Below are positions 63,641 through 64,000 of a DNA stretch of 64,000 bases, in pieces. The stretch is taken from assembly GCA_047967505.1 (NCBI GenBank), contig CM106538.1. One strand, given 5' to 3'. The DNA comes from Dipteris shenzhenensis. Taxonomy: Eukaryota; Polypodiophyta; Polypodiopsida; Gleicheniales. The notes beneath the pieces are model-generated. The model saw only the letters and a program-made list of their open reading frames with translations, did no database searches and was not told the origin of the DNA. Each line of letters starts with the position of its first letter. The first letter of the stretch is position 1. The translations under genes and the position numbers were made by a program.

Positions 63641-64000
63641 TGTCTCATAGTCTAATGATAAATATAACTCATATGTTTTGTCTTGATTTTAAATTTAAGC
63701 AATTATAGCTACCATGATTTATGAACTCAAAATTAAATTTTGTGAATGTTGATAATTAGGCAAAATTGACCCTTTGCACATTCACTAACATGTTAAATAA
63801 GTTCCAAACTCAACCACACCTTGTATACTTCTTCAATATGATATTATGAAGTAGCATGAGTTTTAAGGGGACCTAACATCATGTAAAATATCAAATCCAA
63901 CCTTATTTTAATTGTTGGTCAGGTTGTAATTCATGCTACTTTCAAGATCCAAGGATTAAATGATATCATAGGAATCTTCAAAGGTCTAAATTATACTTAG
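63641..64000. other. AT-rich spacer, no gene seen
   Basis: No open frame, repeat or motif that I can support. Confidence 0.5.

Overview
The window looks like a gene-poor, repeat-rich stretch of a land-plant nuclear genome. GT-AG introns, Ty1/copia polyproteins, a CACTA (En/Spm) element, a Mutator-like element with a 9-bp target duplication and a PAR1 gene all point to a plant. A large-genome lineage such as a fern or lycophyte is my inference; nothing here fixes the species. I saw no tRNA, rRNA, CRISPR or organelle genes.

Only one clearly intact host gene is visible: a four-exon PAR1-like secreted protein on the minus strand (15832-16964). Most of the rest is mobile DNA, relics and tandem repeats. 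The largest theme is a transposase-like family that I cannot match to a named superfamily. It is present as three broken copies. Copy A is on the minus strand, with its N-terminal part at 12.1-12.8 kb and its C-terminal part at 1.6-2.5 kb, separated by satellite and a copia element. Copy B is on the plus strand (33.4-35.7 kb), is cut by a 12.37-kb Mutator-like insertion, and resumes at 48.09-48.7 kb. Copy D is on the minus strand, with its N-terminal part at 59.8-60.2 kb and its C-terminal part at 55.5-57.25 kb, separated by satellite.

Layout: 0-1.4 kb, plus-strand exons with a tandem exon duplication. 1.6-2.5 kb, copy A C-terminal part. 2.5-3.8 kb, satellite and a 147-bp tandem array framed by an 18-bp inverted repeat. 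3.8-10.4 kb, copia element 1 with a long leader. 10.4-12.1 kb, satellite with a 345-bp higher-order repeat. 12.1-12.8 kb, copy A N-terminal part. 15.8-17.0 kb, PAR1. 17.9-23.24 kb, CACTA element with two divergent genes and a 1.8-kb hairpin-rich region. 23.24-26.8 kb, copia element 2, into which the CACTA element inserted. 29.1-31.0 kb and 31.4-32.9 kb, two decayed multi-exon genes. 33.4-48.7 kb, copy B with its Mutator-like insertion, which carries an array of ~400-bp hairpins. 49.4-52.7 kb, a multi-exon RING-like gene with satellite in an intron. 52.9-54.3 kb, an FCP1/NIF-type phosphatase relic. 55.5-60.2 kb, copy D. 60.2-63.6 kb, copia element 3 joined head to head with a reversed copia fragment.

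All three copia elements are dead by nonsense, frameshift, deletion or catalytic changes. The insertion order can be partly read: copy B is older than the Mutator-like element, and copia element 2 is older than the CACTA element.
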